Positions 1 to 9,166 of a stretch of DNA of 64,000 bases are shown piece after piece. The stretch comes from Nostoc sp. NIES-3756 (GTDB lineage Bacteria; Cyanobacteriota; Cyanobacteriia; Cyanobacteriales; Nostocaceae). The first letter of the stretch is position 1, and every line of letters starts with the position of its first letter. The stretch lies in the NCBI RefSeq assembly GCF_001548375.1, contig NZ_AP017295.1:1456001-1520000 (forward strand), read 5' to 3'. A program made the translations under genes and the position numbers. The notes beneath the pieces are model-generated. The model was given only the letters and a program-made list of their open reading frames with translations. It was not told the DNA's origin and did not search any database.

Positions 1-312
1 TAATTATCCCCCTTTCTAGTTAGGTTGCGTCCGTTCTTTACCTCACATTTCTATTATCTCATTAAATTTCAGGAGAATGTTGATTTAAGGCACACTTGCT
101 TTTAATATCTAAATCTTTTTGTAGCCATATTGAAACTATTATTGGGTATGGTTTTTAGCTTTTCTTCTTTAAGTAATTGAGCATAAATACTTGGATTAAT
201 TCTATGTTAAATATTCTTAAGATATAGCACCATTTAGTATATATGTATTAAGAAAAGTTTTGCGTATTTTCCTATTACTAAATGGTACATTAACAAACTG
301 ATATTTAGTGAT
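1..312. other. AT-rich spacer at the left edge
   Basis: This stretch lies downstream of the minus-strand hydrolase that ends at 313. It is AT-rich and I see no convincing coding frame, tRNA, hairpin terminator or repeat in it. Any gene to the left lies outside the window. Confidence 0.5.
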
Positions 313-1176
313 TTACAGTACCAGAAATTCCCGAATGTACTGATTCACTAATTCAGGCTTTTCTTGCTGTACCCAATGTCCACAAGCGGGAATATACTTA
401 ATTTCCAGATTTTTTACATAATCTTCTGTGCCGTAAGTAAGCTCTTTGCCTAAAGCAGTATCGTTTTCTCCCCAAATCATCAGTGTTGGCACATCCAAAA
501 TTCCCCAAGTTCTATTAAATAGGGAATTTGAAAAAACATTACGGTAGTAGTTCAGCATGGCTGTGAGTGCGCCGGGTTTTGCGACGGCTTTTTGATAAAA
601 ATCAAGGTCTTGTTGATTGAAAGCATCTTTATTAAATGCTGTGCCTTGAATTGTTTTGGGAATGATTTGATAATCTCCTGATTGGAGGAGCAATTCTGGT
701 ATTCCAGGAAGTTGAAATAAGAATATATACGAGCTACGTAGTAATTGTTGGGGCTGAAAAAGACCTTGAGAAAATTTGGCTGGGTGGGGTAAGTTGAGAA
801 TAATTAACCGCTCTACCATGTTAGGGTGTGCATAAGCGAAAGACCAAGCGATCGCACCTCCCCAATCATGTCCTACTAAAATACAGTTTTCATGCCCTAA
901 TCCTCTAATCAGCCCCTCAACGTCTTTGATAAACTCATCCATAACATAAGCTGATTGTTCTTTTGGTTTGTCGCTGTCGTTGTAACCACGCAAATCAACT
1001 GCAACCACTTGGAAATATTGAGCAAAGACGGGGATTTGATGCCGCCAAGAATACCAACATTCAGGAAACCCATGTAACATGAGCATTAATGGGCCTGTTC
1101 CTTGAGTGACGTAGTGTAGTTTCAACCCGTTGGTAGTGATGTATTCATGTTGCCAAATATCTTGGGTGACAGTCAT
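313..1176 (-). CDS. Alpha/beta hydrolase, epoxide hydrolase-like
   Basis: This 287-residue protein is a cytosolic alpha/beta hydrolase of the epoxide hydrolase / haloalkane dehalogenase type. HGFPE at residues 35-39 provides the oxyanion-hole region. GHDWGG at 102-107 puts an aspartate (D104) at the nucleophile elbow, as in epoxide hydrolases and dehalogenases rather than serine esterases. The catalytic histidine is H267 in a GHW context near the C-terminus. Length and motif order are typical of soluble bacterial epoxide hydrolases. The natural substrate cannot be read from sequence. The gene is divergent from the EEP-family gene, with about 130 bases between them. The class is well supported; choosing epoxide hydrolase over dehalogenase is an inference from the motif style. 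Confidence 0.85.
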   Translation of the reverse strand: MTVTQDIWQHEYITTNGLKLHYVTQGTGPLMLMLHGFPECWYSWRHQIPVFAQYFQVVAVDLRGYNDSDKPKEQSAYVMDEFIKDVEGLIRGLGHENCILVGHDWGGAIAWSFAYAHPNMVERLIILNLPHPAKFSQGLFQPQQLLRSSYIFLFQLPGIPELLLQSGDYQIIPKTIQGTAFNKDAFNQQDLDFYQKAVAKPGALTAMLNYYRNVFSNSLFNRTWGILDVPTLMIWGENDTALGKELTYGTEDYVKNLEIKYIPACGHWVQQEKPELVNQYIREFLVL

Positions 1177-1303
1177 CAGTTGGATTCCTTTTATAGATGA
1201 GACTATTGTTTTTATAGTGGAAAGCTTGGCAATTTAAAACATCTGTTTGCAGAGGTGTTGTTGTGCAAATGTATGGATAGTGTCTACACAAGGGTGTTTA
1301 GTG

Positions 1304-2140
1304 ATGTCTGATATTAAAGAAAATGTAGTTACTTTTGCTAAACAATTTCTGCCTTATTACAGATTTATTCGTCCACCAGAATCTACAATCGATAGTGGTC
1401 ACATATTACCAACAGAATTAAATAGCAATTCAATTAAAGTTTTGAATTGGAATATTGCCAAAAATAACTTTGAAAAATTTTGGTTTCAAGACTTTTTCAA
1501 ACTCCAGAGAGAATGCCAACCAGACTTAATCTTTTTACAAGAAGTACGTATGGGTTTGGGAATGGAACAAATTGTTGGGTTTAAAAATATGAGTTGGGCT
1601 TATGCACCTAATTTTATTGATGCTCATCACCAAACTTATTCGGGAATTTTGACTGCGGCTAAAATTAGTGCGATCGCTAAAAAAGTCATTGTGACAAAAC
1701 ATCATGAGCCTCTGTTTAAAACTCCTAAGGTTTCCTTATTTACAGAATATTCTTTATCTCATCACCACGAAACTCTGTTAACTATCAATAGTCATCTAAT
1801 TAATTTTGTAGATTTAGAGAAATTTAAAGCCCAATTACACGAATTGGAGTTAGCCATATCAACTCATACTGGGCCGATTATCTTTGCAGGTGACTTTAAC
1901 ACTTGGAGCCGAAAAAGAGCGGTACTGTTAGAAAAAACAGTCATCAGGCTGGGTTTAAAAGAAGCACATTTCGCACCGGATGAGAGCAAGAAGATTAAAC
2001 GGTTTCTTTTGTCACCCCCCCTAGACTATATTTTTTATCGAGGGTTAAAAGAAAAGCGTAGCAGTGCTAGGGTTTTAGATGAAATTTGTTCATCCGATCA
2101 CAAACCTTTACTGGCAGAATTTACTTATGACCATATATAA
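1304..2140 (+). CDS. Endonuclease/exonuclease/phosphatase (EEP) family protein
   Basis: I take the ATG at 1304 (278 residues, beginning MSDIKENVV). The frame is open upstream to 1247, but that extension is Cys-rich and does not look like part of the domain. The EEP signatures occur in order: LNWNIAKNN (first strand, metal-binding Asn), FLQEVRMG (catalytic Glu), INSHLINF, FAGDFNTWS (the GDFN motif), and a C-terminal SSDHKPLLAEF with the catalytic Asp-His pair. The fold covers DNase I-like nucleases, phosphodiesterases and phosphatases, so the substrate is uncertain. It ends 9 bases before the cardiolipin synthase-like ATG, so the two are probably co-transcribed, which would fit a phospholipid or phosphodiester role (inference). 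Confidence 0.85.
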   Translation: MSDIKENVVTFAKQFLPYYRFIRPPESTIDSGHILPTELNSNSIKVLNWNIAKNNFEKFWFQDFFKLQRECQPDLIFLQEVRMGLGMEQIVGFKNMSWAYAPNFIDAHHQTYSGILTAAKISAIAKKVIVTKHHEPLFKTPKVSLFTEYSLSHHHETLLTINSHLINFVDLEKFKAQLHELELAISTHTGPIIFAGDFNTWSRKRAVLLEKTVIRLGLKEAHFAPDESKKIKRFLLSPPLDYIFYRGLKEKRSSARVLDEICSSDHKPLLAEFTYDHI

Positions 2141-2149
2141 GAATTGAAG

Positions 2150-3592
2150 ATGCTTGTAGACAGTAGCATCCTTGCTTTTTTTAGTGCAGCGACAATTGTT
2201 GTTCATGCTTTGGGAATTGCTCATGCGGCTCATGCAGTGATGAATGTGCGTTCTTCTCGTGGTGCGATCGCTTGGAGTATTTCTTTAATAACTTTTCCCT
2301 GGCTGGCGCTGCCTTTATATTGGATTTTAGGTAGAACAAAATTTCATGGATATGCTGAGGCTTTGCGCTCAGTTTACCATCAACATTATCAGTTTGTTCG
2401 TCAGACTTACCTCGAAATTACTAAATTTCAGGTTGCAGTTTCCGCAAAATTAGTACCATTACAACTACTCGCCGAAGCTTGTACAGGTATTCCTTTTACT
2501 TCCGGTAATAATGCCAAACTATTAATTAATGGCCAGGAAACTTTTGCCGCAATGTTGAGTGCGATCGCATCTGCCAACAGTTATATTTTGCTACAATCTT
2601 ACATTATTGTAAATGACCAAATTGGTAATCAATTCAAAGATGCTTTAATTGCTAAGGCACAGCAAGGAGTGCAAATTTACTTACTTTATGATGAGATTGG
2701 CTCAAGTAAGCTTCCTCGCTCTTATATTTCATCTCTGCAAAAGAATAACATTCAGGTAAGTGCTTTTCATACTACCAAAGGTAGAGGTAATCGTTTTCAG
2801 CTAAATTTCCGCAACCATCGCAAGATTTTGGTAGTTGATGGTGAAATTGCCTTTATCGGGGGTTTAAATATCGGTGATGAGTACTTGGGTAAACATCGAC
2901 GTTTGAGTCCTTGGCGTGATACCCATCTGATGTTGCAGGGGCCGACTGTTCAAAGTCTGCAAGGTACTTTCTTACAAGATTGGTATTGGGCAACACGAAA
3001 AGTTATTGATGTCAATTGGCAAGTAAAACCTAATCAAGAAACTGATTTTACAGCCTTGATATTTCCTACAGGCCCCGCAGATAAGTTAAAAGCTTGTAAA
3101 CTTTTCTTTGTCAACGCTATTAATCAAGCACAGACTCGCCTTTGGATTGCTAGTCCCTATTTTGTACCGGATGATTCTACTCTCACAGCTTTGAAATTAG
3201 CAGCAATGCGGGGTGTAGATGTGAGAATTATCCTACCAAACCGACCTGATCATTTGTTCGTTTATCTGTGTTCTTTCTCGTACTACACAGAAATGAAGAC
3301 GATGGATATTAAATTATATCGTTACAAACATGGATTCATGCACCAAAAAATCATTCTCATTGACCATGATTTTGCAGGTGTGGGAACAGTTAATTTAGAT
3401 AACCGCTCTTTCTTCCTTAACTTTGAAGTGATGGCTTTTATTGCCAATTCTCAGTTTGCTAAGAGTGTAGAGGAGATGTTACAAGCTGATTTGGCTGCAT
3501 CTGTGATCGTGGATTTTTATGAGTATGATAGAAAACCTTTGTGGTTTAATTTAGTTGTGAGGACATCACGCTTACTTGCACCTTTATTATAA
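2150..3592 (+). CDS. Phospholipase D family protein, cardiolipin synthase-like
   Basis: This membrane-associated enzyme of about 480 residues is likely to condense phosphatidylglycerol-type lipids. Two N-terminal hydrophobic segments (about residues 5-30 and 38-58, the latter ending in the WILGR motif) match the PLDc_N region of bacterial cardiolipin synthases. Two HKD motifs follow: HRKILVVD with a downstream GG at about residues 225-240, and HQKIILID near residue 400 with N-L-D-N-R-S after it. Total length matches the Cls family. ATG at 2150 is preferred; a TTG at 2144 is in frame two codons earlier. It directly follows the EEP gene. Annotation as Cls is confident at family level. Cyanobacteria contain little cardiolipin, so the physiological product is open. 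Confidence 0.85.
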   Translation: MLVDSSILAFFSAATIVVHALGIAHAAHAVMNVRSSRGAIAWSISLITFPWLALPLYWILGRTKFHGYAEALRSVYHQHYQFVRQTYLEITKFQVAVSAKLVPLQLLAEACTGIPFTSGNNAKLLINGQETFAAMLSAIASANSYILLQSYIIVNDQIGNQFKDALIAKAQQGVQIYLLYDEIGSSKLPRSYISSLQKNNIQVSAFHTTKGRGNRFQLNFRNHRKILVVDGEIAFIGGLNIGDEYLGKHRRLSPWRDTHLMLQGPTVQSLQGTFLQDWYWATRKVIDVNWQVKPNQETDFTALIFPTGPADKLKACKLFFVNAINQAQTRLWIASPYFVPDDSTLTALKLAAMRGVDVRIILPNRPDHLFVYLCSFSYYTEMKTMDIKLYRYKHGFMHQKIILIDHDFAGVGTVNLDNRSFFLNFEVMAFIANSQFAKSVEEMLQADLAASVIVDFYEYDRKPLWFNLVVRTSRLLAPLL

Positions 3593-3757
3593 AAAAGTAC
3601 ATATTGCTTCGTTAGGAAGGGATTTCTATCATTACCCACGATGTAACAAGTGTTTGAATAGAAATGAAACAACTTAATAAAACTTGTAATTAATTATGCA
3701 CTGAATTGGGAAAAAACAGATACCATCAAAAATCGATGTTTCCTTCCAGAGACAACC

Positions 3758-4759
3758 ATGATTAAAGCCTATGCAGCCCACACACCAGGGGGCAAACTGG
3801 AACCTTTTGAGTATGACCCAGGCATACTTAAGGATGAGCAAGTGGAAATCAATGTTGAATACTGCGGGATTTGCCACAGCGACTTGAGTATGCTGAATAA
3901 CGAATGGGGAATTACTCAGTATCCATTTGTGCCTGGACACGAAGTTATAGGGACAGTAGCAGCAATTGGCGATCGCGTAACTACAGTTAAAACTGGTCAA
4001 AAGGTAGGATTAGGATGGTTTTCCCAATCTTGCCAGCATTGCGAATGGTGTATGTCTGGTAATCACAACCTTTGTCTAACCGCAGAGCAAACAATTGTTG
4101 GTAGACATGGAGGTTTTGCTGATAAAGTCCGCGCTCATGAAGATTGGGTTCTCCCGCTACCGGAAGAAATCAATGCAGCTAAAGCAGGCCCCTTATTTTG
4201 TGGGGGAATTACAGTATTCAATCCCATTGTCCAATTTGATATCCAACCAACTCATCGAGTAGGTGTCATCGGTATTGGTGGTTTAGGACATATGGCATTA
4301 AGATTTCTCCACGCCTGGGGATGTGACGTTACAGCCTTCTCCTCTAACCCAGATAAAGAAGCTGAAGCACGAGAACTAGGTGCAAATCACGTTGTTAATT
4401 CCCGCGATCCTAAAGCATTAGAGGCTGTCGCTAACTCTTTTGATGTGATTATCTCCACTGTCAATGCAGATTTAGATTGGGGAGCCTATATTAGTGCTTT
4501 GCGTCCTAAGGGACGCTTGCATTTTGTCGGCGTTGTACCAAGCGCCATTCAAGCCTACGCATTTCCTTTGATTTTAGGGCAAAAATCTATATCTGGTAGT
4601 CCTCTTGGCAGCCCAGCAACGGTAGCAAAGATGCTTGATTTCGCCGCTCGTCATGGTATTGAACCTGTTACGGAAACTTTTACCTTTGATCAGGTGAATG
4701 AAGCACTAGCTCATTTACGAGGAGGTAAGGCTAGGTATCGAATTATATTGCAACATTAA
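3758..4759 (+). CDS. Zinc-dependent alcohol dehydrogenase, CAD/YahK-like
   Basis: This 333-residue medium-chain dehydrogenase/reductase is of the NADP-dependent aldehyde reductase type. CGICHSD at residues 36-42 supplies the first catalytic Zn ligand and PGHEVIG supplies His and Glu. A Cys-x2-Cys-x2-Cys-x7-Cys block near residue 90 binds structural zinc. GIGGLGHMALRF is the dinucleotide-binding loop. Sequence style resembles cinnamyl alcohol dehydrogenase-like bacterial enzymes (YahK/AdhA) that reduce broad-range aldehydes. It is monocistronic, with about 165 bases upstream, and is followed by a hairpin at 4790-4818. The substrate cannot be assigned from sequence. Confidence 0.88.
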   Translation: MIKAYAAHTPGGKLEPFEYDPGILKDEQVEINVEYCGICHSDLSMLNNEWGITQYPFVPGHEVIGTVAAIGDRVTTVKTGQKVGLGWFSQSCQHCEWCMSGNHNLCLTAEQTIVGRHGGFADKVRAHEDWVLPLPEEINAAKAGPLFCGGITVFNPIVQFDIQPTHRVGVIGIGGLGHMALRFLHAWGCDVTAFSSNPDKEAEARELGANHVVNSRDPKALEAVANSFDVIISTVNADLDWGAYISALRPKGRLHFVGVVPSAIQAYAFPLILGQKSISGSPLGSPATVAKMLDFAARHGIEPVTETFTFDQVNEALAHLRGGKARYRIILQH

Positions 4760-4789
4760 CAGGTTTTAGGTAAGTAGAATTTTGATTGC

Positions 4790-4818
4790 GGGTGTATGAG
4801 TTTTTAAAACATACACCC
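4790..4818 (+). terminator. Stem-loop after the alcohol dehydrogenase gene
   Basis: GGGTGTATG (4790-4798) pairs perfectly with CATACACCC (4810-4818) around an 11-base AT-rich loop, starting 30 bases after the stop codon. What follows is A5 then T4 rather than a clean T-run, so it is only a plausible terminator. Confidence 0.5.
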
Positions 4819-4890
4819 AAAAATTTTCAATATTTTTATCATTTATCATACCTTCTGACTTTTCATGTCATATGGAAAAGCTAATGCTAA

Positions 4891-4982
4891 ACCTAACCCC
4901 CCAGCCTCCTTCCCTAGTAGGGAAGGGGGAGAAATCAAAGCCTCTCTCCTAGCAGGGGAGAGGTTTGGAGAGGGGTTTTTCA
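4891..4982. repeat. Palindromic intergenic repeat
   Basis: Two adjacent short hairpins occur here: CCTTCCCTA/TAGGGAAGG (4908-4926) and CCTCTC...GAGAGG (4941-4963). They sit inside a C/G-block sequence that begins with AACCCCCCAGCC and ends with GAGAGGGGTTTTT. This is the style of dispersed palindromic repeats found in Nostocales spacers. The rest of the 4760-5120 spacer is AT-rich with nothing recognised beyond the hairpin at 4790. Confidence 0.6.
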
Positions 4983-5120
4983 AATACCGTAAAAAGTCAA
5001 ACTATACCTTAGAGGTTAGTAATCAGTAATGGGTAAAAATTCAAATTAATTTTGTTTTCCTTCACCAGTTAGATGTCCGTTAATATCCACAATGCAAAGC
5101 TATGAAGGCAAGTTCTCATA

Positions 5121-6179
5121 GTGTGCCAAAAGGATAAATTTGTGGATATTAGCAGACGAGAGTTATTAAGAGTAGTTTCCGCTTCTGGTTTAGGTGCAGC
5201 TGGTGTGTTTGCTTCTCAAGGTTTAGCTAAACAAGTGCTAGCGCAAAATCAACCTACCCCCAACCAGACCAAAAAAGGGGAAATGCTCTACAGACAACTA
5301 GGACGCACTGGGGAACAAGTATCTGTAATTGGTCTAGGCGGTCATCATATTGGTAGACCAAAAGATGAGCAAGAGGGTATTAGCCTGATTCGTACAGCTC
5401 TCGATCGCGGCATTAATTTCATGGATAATAGCTGGGACTACCATAATGGGGGTAGTGAAATTCGCATGGGTAAAGCCCTGCGTGATGGTTATCGCCAAAA
5501 AGCTTTTCTGATGACCAAAATCGATGGTCGCACAAAAGTGGCGGCTGCAAAACAAATTGATGAATCTCTCAAACGTTTGCAAACAGACCGTATTGATTTG
5601 TTACAGCACCATGAAGTTATTCGCATGGAAGACCCAGACCGCATTTTTGCCCCTGGGGGTGCAATGGAAGCAGTAATCGAAGCGCAAAAGGCTGGTAAGA
5701 TTCGCTATATAGGGTTTACTGGGCATAAAGACCCCCTCGTACATCTAAGAATGTTGGAAGTTGCTAATCAAAATAACTTCCGTTTTGATGCAGTCCAAAT
5801 GCCTTTAAATGTCATGGATGCTCATTTCCGTAGTTTTGAAAAGCAAGTTTTACCCATACTGGTGAAGCAAGGAATTGCTGTATTGGGAATGAAATCAATG
5901 GGCGACCAAAACATTCTTAAAAGCAATGTGGTTAAACCTATTGAATGTTTGCATTATGCAATGAATCTGCCAACTTCCACGGTAATTACAGGTATTGAAA
6001 GTATGCCTATTTTAAATCAGGCATTTGAGGCAGTACGCACGTTTAAACCAATGAGTCAGGAACAAGTCAGAGCCTTACTAAATCGAACTCGCCAAGCGGC
6101 GCTTAAAGGTCAGTATGAATTGTTTAAAACTACTAGTCAATTTGACAGTACAGCCAAAAATCCTGAGTGGTTGGGGTAA
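5121..6179 (+). CDS. Aldo/keto reductase with Tat signal
   Basis: This 352-residue protein starts with GTG at 5121. A twin-arginine motif SRRELL (residues 11-16) is followed by a hydrophobic stretch and an Ala-rich cleavage region near residue 42, so it is probably exported folded to the periplasm or thylakoid lumen. The mature part is an aldo/keto reductase. GINFMDNSWDYHNGGSE holds the Asp/Tyr of the active site, the Lys is in FLMTKIDG, and the His is in LLQHHEV. An NADPH-binding C-terminal half follows (TVITGIESMPIL). Exported AKRs of this type are common but poorly characterised, and the substrate is unknown. No operon partner is evident. The upstream spacer carries a palindromic repeat. 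Confidence 0.87.
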   Translation: MCQKDKFVDISRRELLRVVSASGLGAAGVFASQGLAKQVLAQNQPTPNQTKKGEMLYRQLGRTGEQVSVIGLGGHHIGRPKDEQEGISLIRTALDRGINFMDNSWDYHNGGSEIRMGKALRDGYRQKAFLMTKIDGRTKVAAAKQIDESLKRLQTDRIDLLQHHEVIRMEDPDRIFAPGGAMEAVIEAQKAGKIRYIGFTGHKDPLVHLRMLEVANQNNFRFDAVQMPLNVMDAHFRSFEKQVLPILVKQGIAVLGMKSMGDQNILKSNVVKPIECLHYAMNLPTSTVITGIESMPILNQAFEAVRTFKPMSQEQVRALLNRTRQAALKGQYELFKTTSQFDSTAKNPEWLG

Positions 6180-6182
6180 GTT

Positions 6183-6350
6183 TTAGAGGATGTTTGAAAA
6201 GTCCCTAATGATGTATCAAATATTTTCAGATCCCCCTAAATCCCCCTTAAAAAGGGGGACTTTAATTCAATTTTCCCCCTTTTTAAAGGGGGTAGGGGGG
6301 ATCAATAAGTCTCTAAAATCACAGCTAAACACTTTTCAAACAACCTCTTA
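6183..6350. mobile_element. MITE-like element with about 20-bp terminal inverted repeats
   Basis: The left end (6183-6202) and the reverse complement of the right end (6331-6350) match at 18 of 20 positions, with core TGTTTGAAAAGT. Inside is a second large palindrome of C5/G5 blocks, from GATCCCCC at about 6229 to GGGGGGATC at 6303. The element is about 168 bp and has no open frame. TA dinucleotides lie at both outer edges, as expected for IS630/Tc1-type MITEs, but a duplication that short is not decisive. It begins 4 bases after the aldo/keto reductase stop codon. Confidence 0.6.
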
Positions 6351-6517
6351 GCTATTTTCACTTTTTGAAAAGGTGCTGATTGGGTGTAGAGATATAAGAG
6401 TTTGAAACATTTGATATCTGTATACCCTTTTTCAAACTTGTGGTACGAGTCACAATCATTTTAGAGCGATCGCTAGTGGAGATTGTGAGATAATAGGGCA
6501 AAAATGCAGTCAATGTA

Positions 6518-6826
6518 ATGAATATCAAGCAAACACTAGTCTCTGTTATTAAAGTTATATCTACAGTTCTCATCAGCACTGCGATCGCTTTAGAATTATG
6601 GAATATTTATGCTGTAAGTAATAACATTGATATTCCTAGTATTTTAATTCCTGTTTTTTGGGTGGAACGTTTTGCTGTTACTTGCCATTTCTTAGAAGGG
6701 GTAATCGCTGCTTTTTATGCACCTGCTAAAAAAAAGATGCCAATTCAATATGGCATCTATACTTTTTTTGTGGGTACGGTTGGTTTATGGGAACTGTTTA
6801 AGGAAAAATTTGAAGTCAAGAATTAG
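6518..6826 (+). CDS. Small membrane protein, unknown function
   Basis: This is a 102-residue protein with three likely membrane segments (about residues 8-28, 42-67 and 77-93). It has a Lys-rich loop, APAKKKMP, between the second and third segments and a charged C-terminal tail. I do not recognise a named family. A HIP1 site inside the gene (GCGATCGC near 6581) shows base usage like the rest of the chromosome. It converges on the GGDEF/EAL gene, and the two stop codons overlap by 4 bases (6823-6826), leaving no room for a classic intergenic terminator. Confidence 0.65.
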   Translation: MNIKQTLVSVIKVISTVLISTAIALELWNIYAVSNNIDIPSILIPVFWVERFAVTCHFLEGVIAAFYAPAKKKMPIQYGIYTFFVGTVGLWELFKEKFEVKN

Positions 6827-8523
6827 GCTGCAATGGCTTCTCTTCGTTGCAAGGCTTCTGTGATTTTCTCGGCGGGAACAGGAACACCAAAGTAATATCC
6901 TTGACCTTCCTGACAACCACGTTTTTGTAGATAATTAAGTTGTTCTTGAGTTTCTATACCTTCGGCTGTAATCTTTAATTGCAGGCTATTCGCTAAAGCA
7001 ATTATGGCATCAGTTACAGCCGCACTATCAGGGTTAGACGCTACATCCTGCACAAATGACCGATCAATTTTTAGCATATTCACAGGGAAGCGTTTGAGAT
7101 AGTTAAGGGAAGAATAACCTGTACCGAAGTCATCTAAAGCTAGCCATACGCCTAATTCTCGTAATTGTTTGAGAATTTTTGTGGAGTGGTGAATGTCTGC
7201 CATTAAAAAGCTTTCGGTGACTTCCAATTCTAAATATGATGAATGTAAATCACTTTCCTGCATAATTTGACTGACAAGTTCTACCAAATTTGGCTGTTCA
7301 AACTGTCTAGCTGATAAGTTTACCGACATCCGCATGGGTGGAAGTCCTGCAAGTTGCCAAGCACGATTTTGTATACAAGCAGTTCGTAATACATATTCAC
7401 CAATTTTTACAATTAATCCATTAGCTTCAGCAATAGGAATAAACTTGGCAGGAGATACTAAACCTCTGGTGGGATGTTGCCAGCGTACTAAGGCTTCAAC
7501 AGCTGCCATTTCTCCAGTCTGGAGATTAATTATAGGTTGATAATAAACTACAATTTCTTTGCGTTCTAATGCCCCATGTAGTTCATTCTCTAAAGCCAAT
7601 CGTTCTTGCAGTTGAGCGTTAATTTCTGGTGAATAAAATTGGTATTGGCTACGTCCTTGTTGCTTGGCTTGAAACAAAGCTATATGTGCTTGTTGCAATA
7701 ACTGGTCTAAATCAAGAATACTCTCTGGTTGATTAATTGTAATGCCGATACTAGCTGTGATCCGAATTTGATTTCCTTGAATCAGGAAAGGTTTATTTAT
7801 TGTACTTAATACTAGTTGCGATAGCTTGACGATACTTTCAAAGGAAGGAATTTCTAAACGAGCGATCGCAAATTCATCTGTATTCAAATGGGCTAAAATA
7901 TCAGTCTGAGCAACACAACTTGTTAAACGTTGGGCTACTGCTCTTAATAATAAATTGGCTTGCTCACGTTCTATTACATGACTCATTTCCGTAAAATCAT
8001 CAATTCCCAACACCATCACAGCTACCATGTTTTGGTTGTGCTGCGCTTTGGTAATAATCTGATTAACACGTTCCCGTAACAACTCTCGATTGGGTAAACC
8101 TGTGAGTTCGTCATAATTGCTGATGTAGTCAATCAACTCGTTTAATTTGTAGATACTTTGCGATGTATCGGCCATTAGCGTACCTGCTTCATCTGCAAAC
8201 TCTGTAGGCAAACTGGGTAGGGTTTTTTTGTTGAGATAGTCTCTTAGTGAGGCAGATGTTAAATTAACTGGTATGAGCAGATGATGCAGCGCATAAAGGG
8301 TAGCGGCTGTACCTGCTAAAGTAGCAATTAAAGCAATAATTAATACTCTAATTGTCATCTCCCAAGAGTATGAATTAGAGATAACAAAACTAAAAAGTAA
8401 AGTTAAAAGTGGAATATGAGTACCTAAAAAAGCCACCGACATTATTTTGGCAGTGTAACTTTTATTGAGAAATCTGAAATTATCTAGAGCCGAGTATAAA
8501 TAGAGCTTCTGATTCAACTGCAT
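6823..8523 (-). CDS. Membrane GGDEF/EAL cyclic-di-GMP protein, probable phosphodiesterase
   Basis: This 566-residue protein has two N-terminal membrane segments (about residues 25-50 and 57-80) and a short HAMP-like linker. A GGDEF domain starts at NYDELTGLPNRELL near residue 139, and an EAL domain fills the C-terminal half. The GGDEF signature is degraded to NTDEF, so diguanylate cyclase activity is unlikely. The EAL domain looks complete: EALVRWQHP, NLSARQF, LEVTESFLM, DDFGTGYSSL, the KIDRSFV lysine, and ITAEGIET. It probably hydrolyses c-di-GMP, possibly with the degenerate GGDEF domain acting as a GTP sensor (known for some family members, inferred here). It is monocistronic and convergent with the small membrane protein gene. 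Confidence 0.9.
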   Translation of the reverse strand: MQLNQKLYLYSALDNFRFLNKSYTAKIMSVAFLGTHIPLLTLLFSFVISNSYSWEMTIRVLIIALIATLAGTAATLYALHHLLIPVNLTSASLRDYLNKKTLPSLPTEFADEAGTLMADTSQSIYKLNELIDYISNYDELTGLPNRELLRERVNQIITKAQHNQNMVAVMVLGIDDFTEMSHVIEREQANLLLRAVAQRLTSCVAQTDILAHLNTDEFAIARLEIPSFESIVKLSQLVLSTINKPFLIQGNQIRITASIGITINQPESILDLDQLLQQAHIALFQAKQQGRSQYQFYSPEINAQLQERLALENELHGALERKEIVVYYQPIINLQTGEMAAVEALVRWQHPTRGLVSPAKFIPIAEANGLIVKIGEYVLRTACIQNRAWQLAGLPPMRMSVNLSARQFEQPNLVELVSQIMQESDLHSSYLELEVTESFLMADIHHSTKILKQLRELGVWLALDDFGTGYSSLNYLKRFPVNMLKIDRSFVQDVASNPDSAAVTDAIIALANSLQLKITAEGIETQEQLNYLQKRGCQEGQGYYFGVPVPAEKITEALQRREAIAA

Positions 8524-9166
8524 AAATCCTGTATGGGGTTTTAAGGTTGGTAGATTTAGTACGTCAAGCTGATTTCCTAAGCAGTAGAAACAACCTGATC
8601 TGAAGTTATCTATTATGTTGCCCTAAATAACTATCTAATGTATAGATATTTGTTTATAGATTCTGTAAATGTTGAGTTTGCCGTCATTCATAGTAATTTC
8701 AAATTACGTAATATTACGGTTGGCATTATTATAATAATTGTAAAATGTTTAATTGTTTTTATGTGCTGTACCGTATATCTCTGCATACTTGCGTTATTTA
8801 CTTCATCTCTAATTTTCCATAGCAAAGGGTGGAGAGAGCGATCGCTGTGACTTTAACAATAATAAATTCGATACAATTATCAAAAAAGCTATAAAAATTA
8901 GTTTTGCCTTTTTTAATAAGATTCATTTTATATAAGAAACTAAATTTTTTTGAGAAATTTTTGATATAAAAACTAAGTTGATAATTAATTGCTAACAAAA
9001 GCTGAATATGACGAATGTTATCTACTCCAACTATATTTTTTCTGGCAAAATTGTTATTTTCTTAAATGCTGAGTTTTATTTTCTTGTAAGTAAAAATTTA
9101 CTTCAATCTTAGCTATATTGAAGATACATATAACTTAGCTCCGTATCTAAACAAGCAACGACCAAG
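8524..9166. other. AT-rich spacer upstream of arsM
   Basis: This 643-base region lies between the divergent GGDEF/EAL gene and arsM. Two short open frames lie in it (70 codons on plus at 8638-8850, 66 codons on minus at 8798-8998). Neither has a good ribosome-binding site or recognisable sequence. I found no tRNA and no clear arsenic-responsive operator palindrome. One HIP1 octamer lies near 8838. Confidence 0.5.

Noticed and set aside
3674..4000. 108-codon minus-strand frame opposite the alcohol dehydrogenase
   Set aside because: It is mostly antisense to well-conserved dehydrogenase coding sequence.
8638..8850. 70-codon plus-strand open frame with hydrophobic stretch
   Set aside because: No ribosome-binding site, Ile/Val/Phe-rich content explained by AT-rich DNA, and no recognisable sequence.
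8798..8998. 66-codon minus-strand open frame
   Set aside because: Overlaps the previous one, is very AT-rich, has Lys/Phe/Asn-dominated composition and no start signal.
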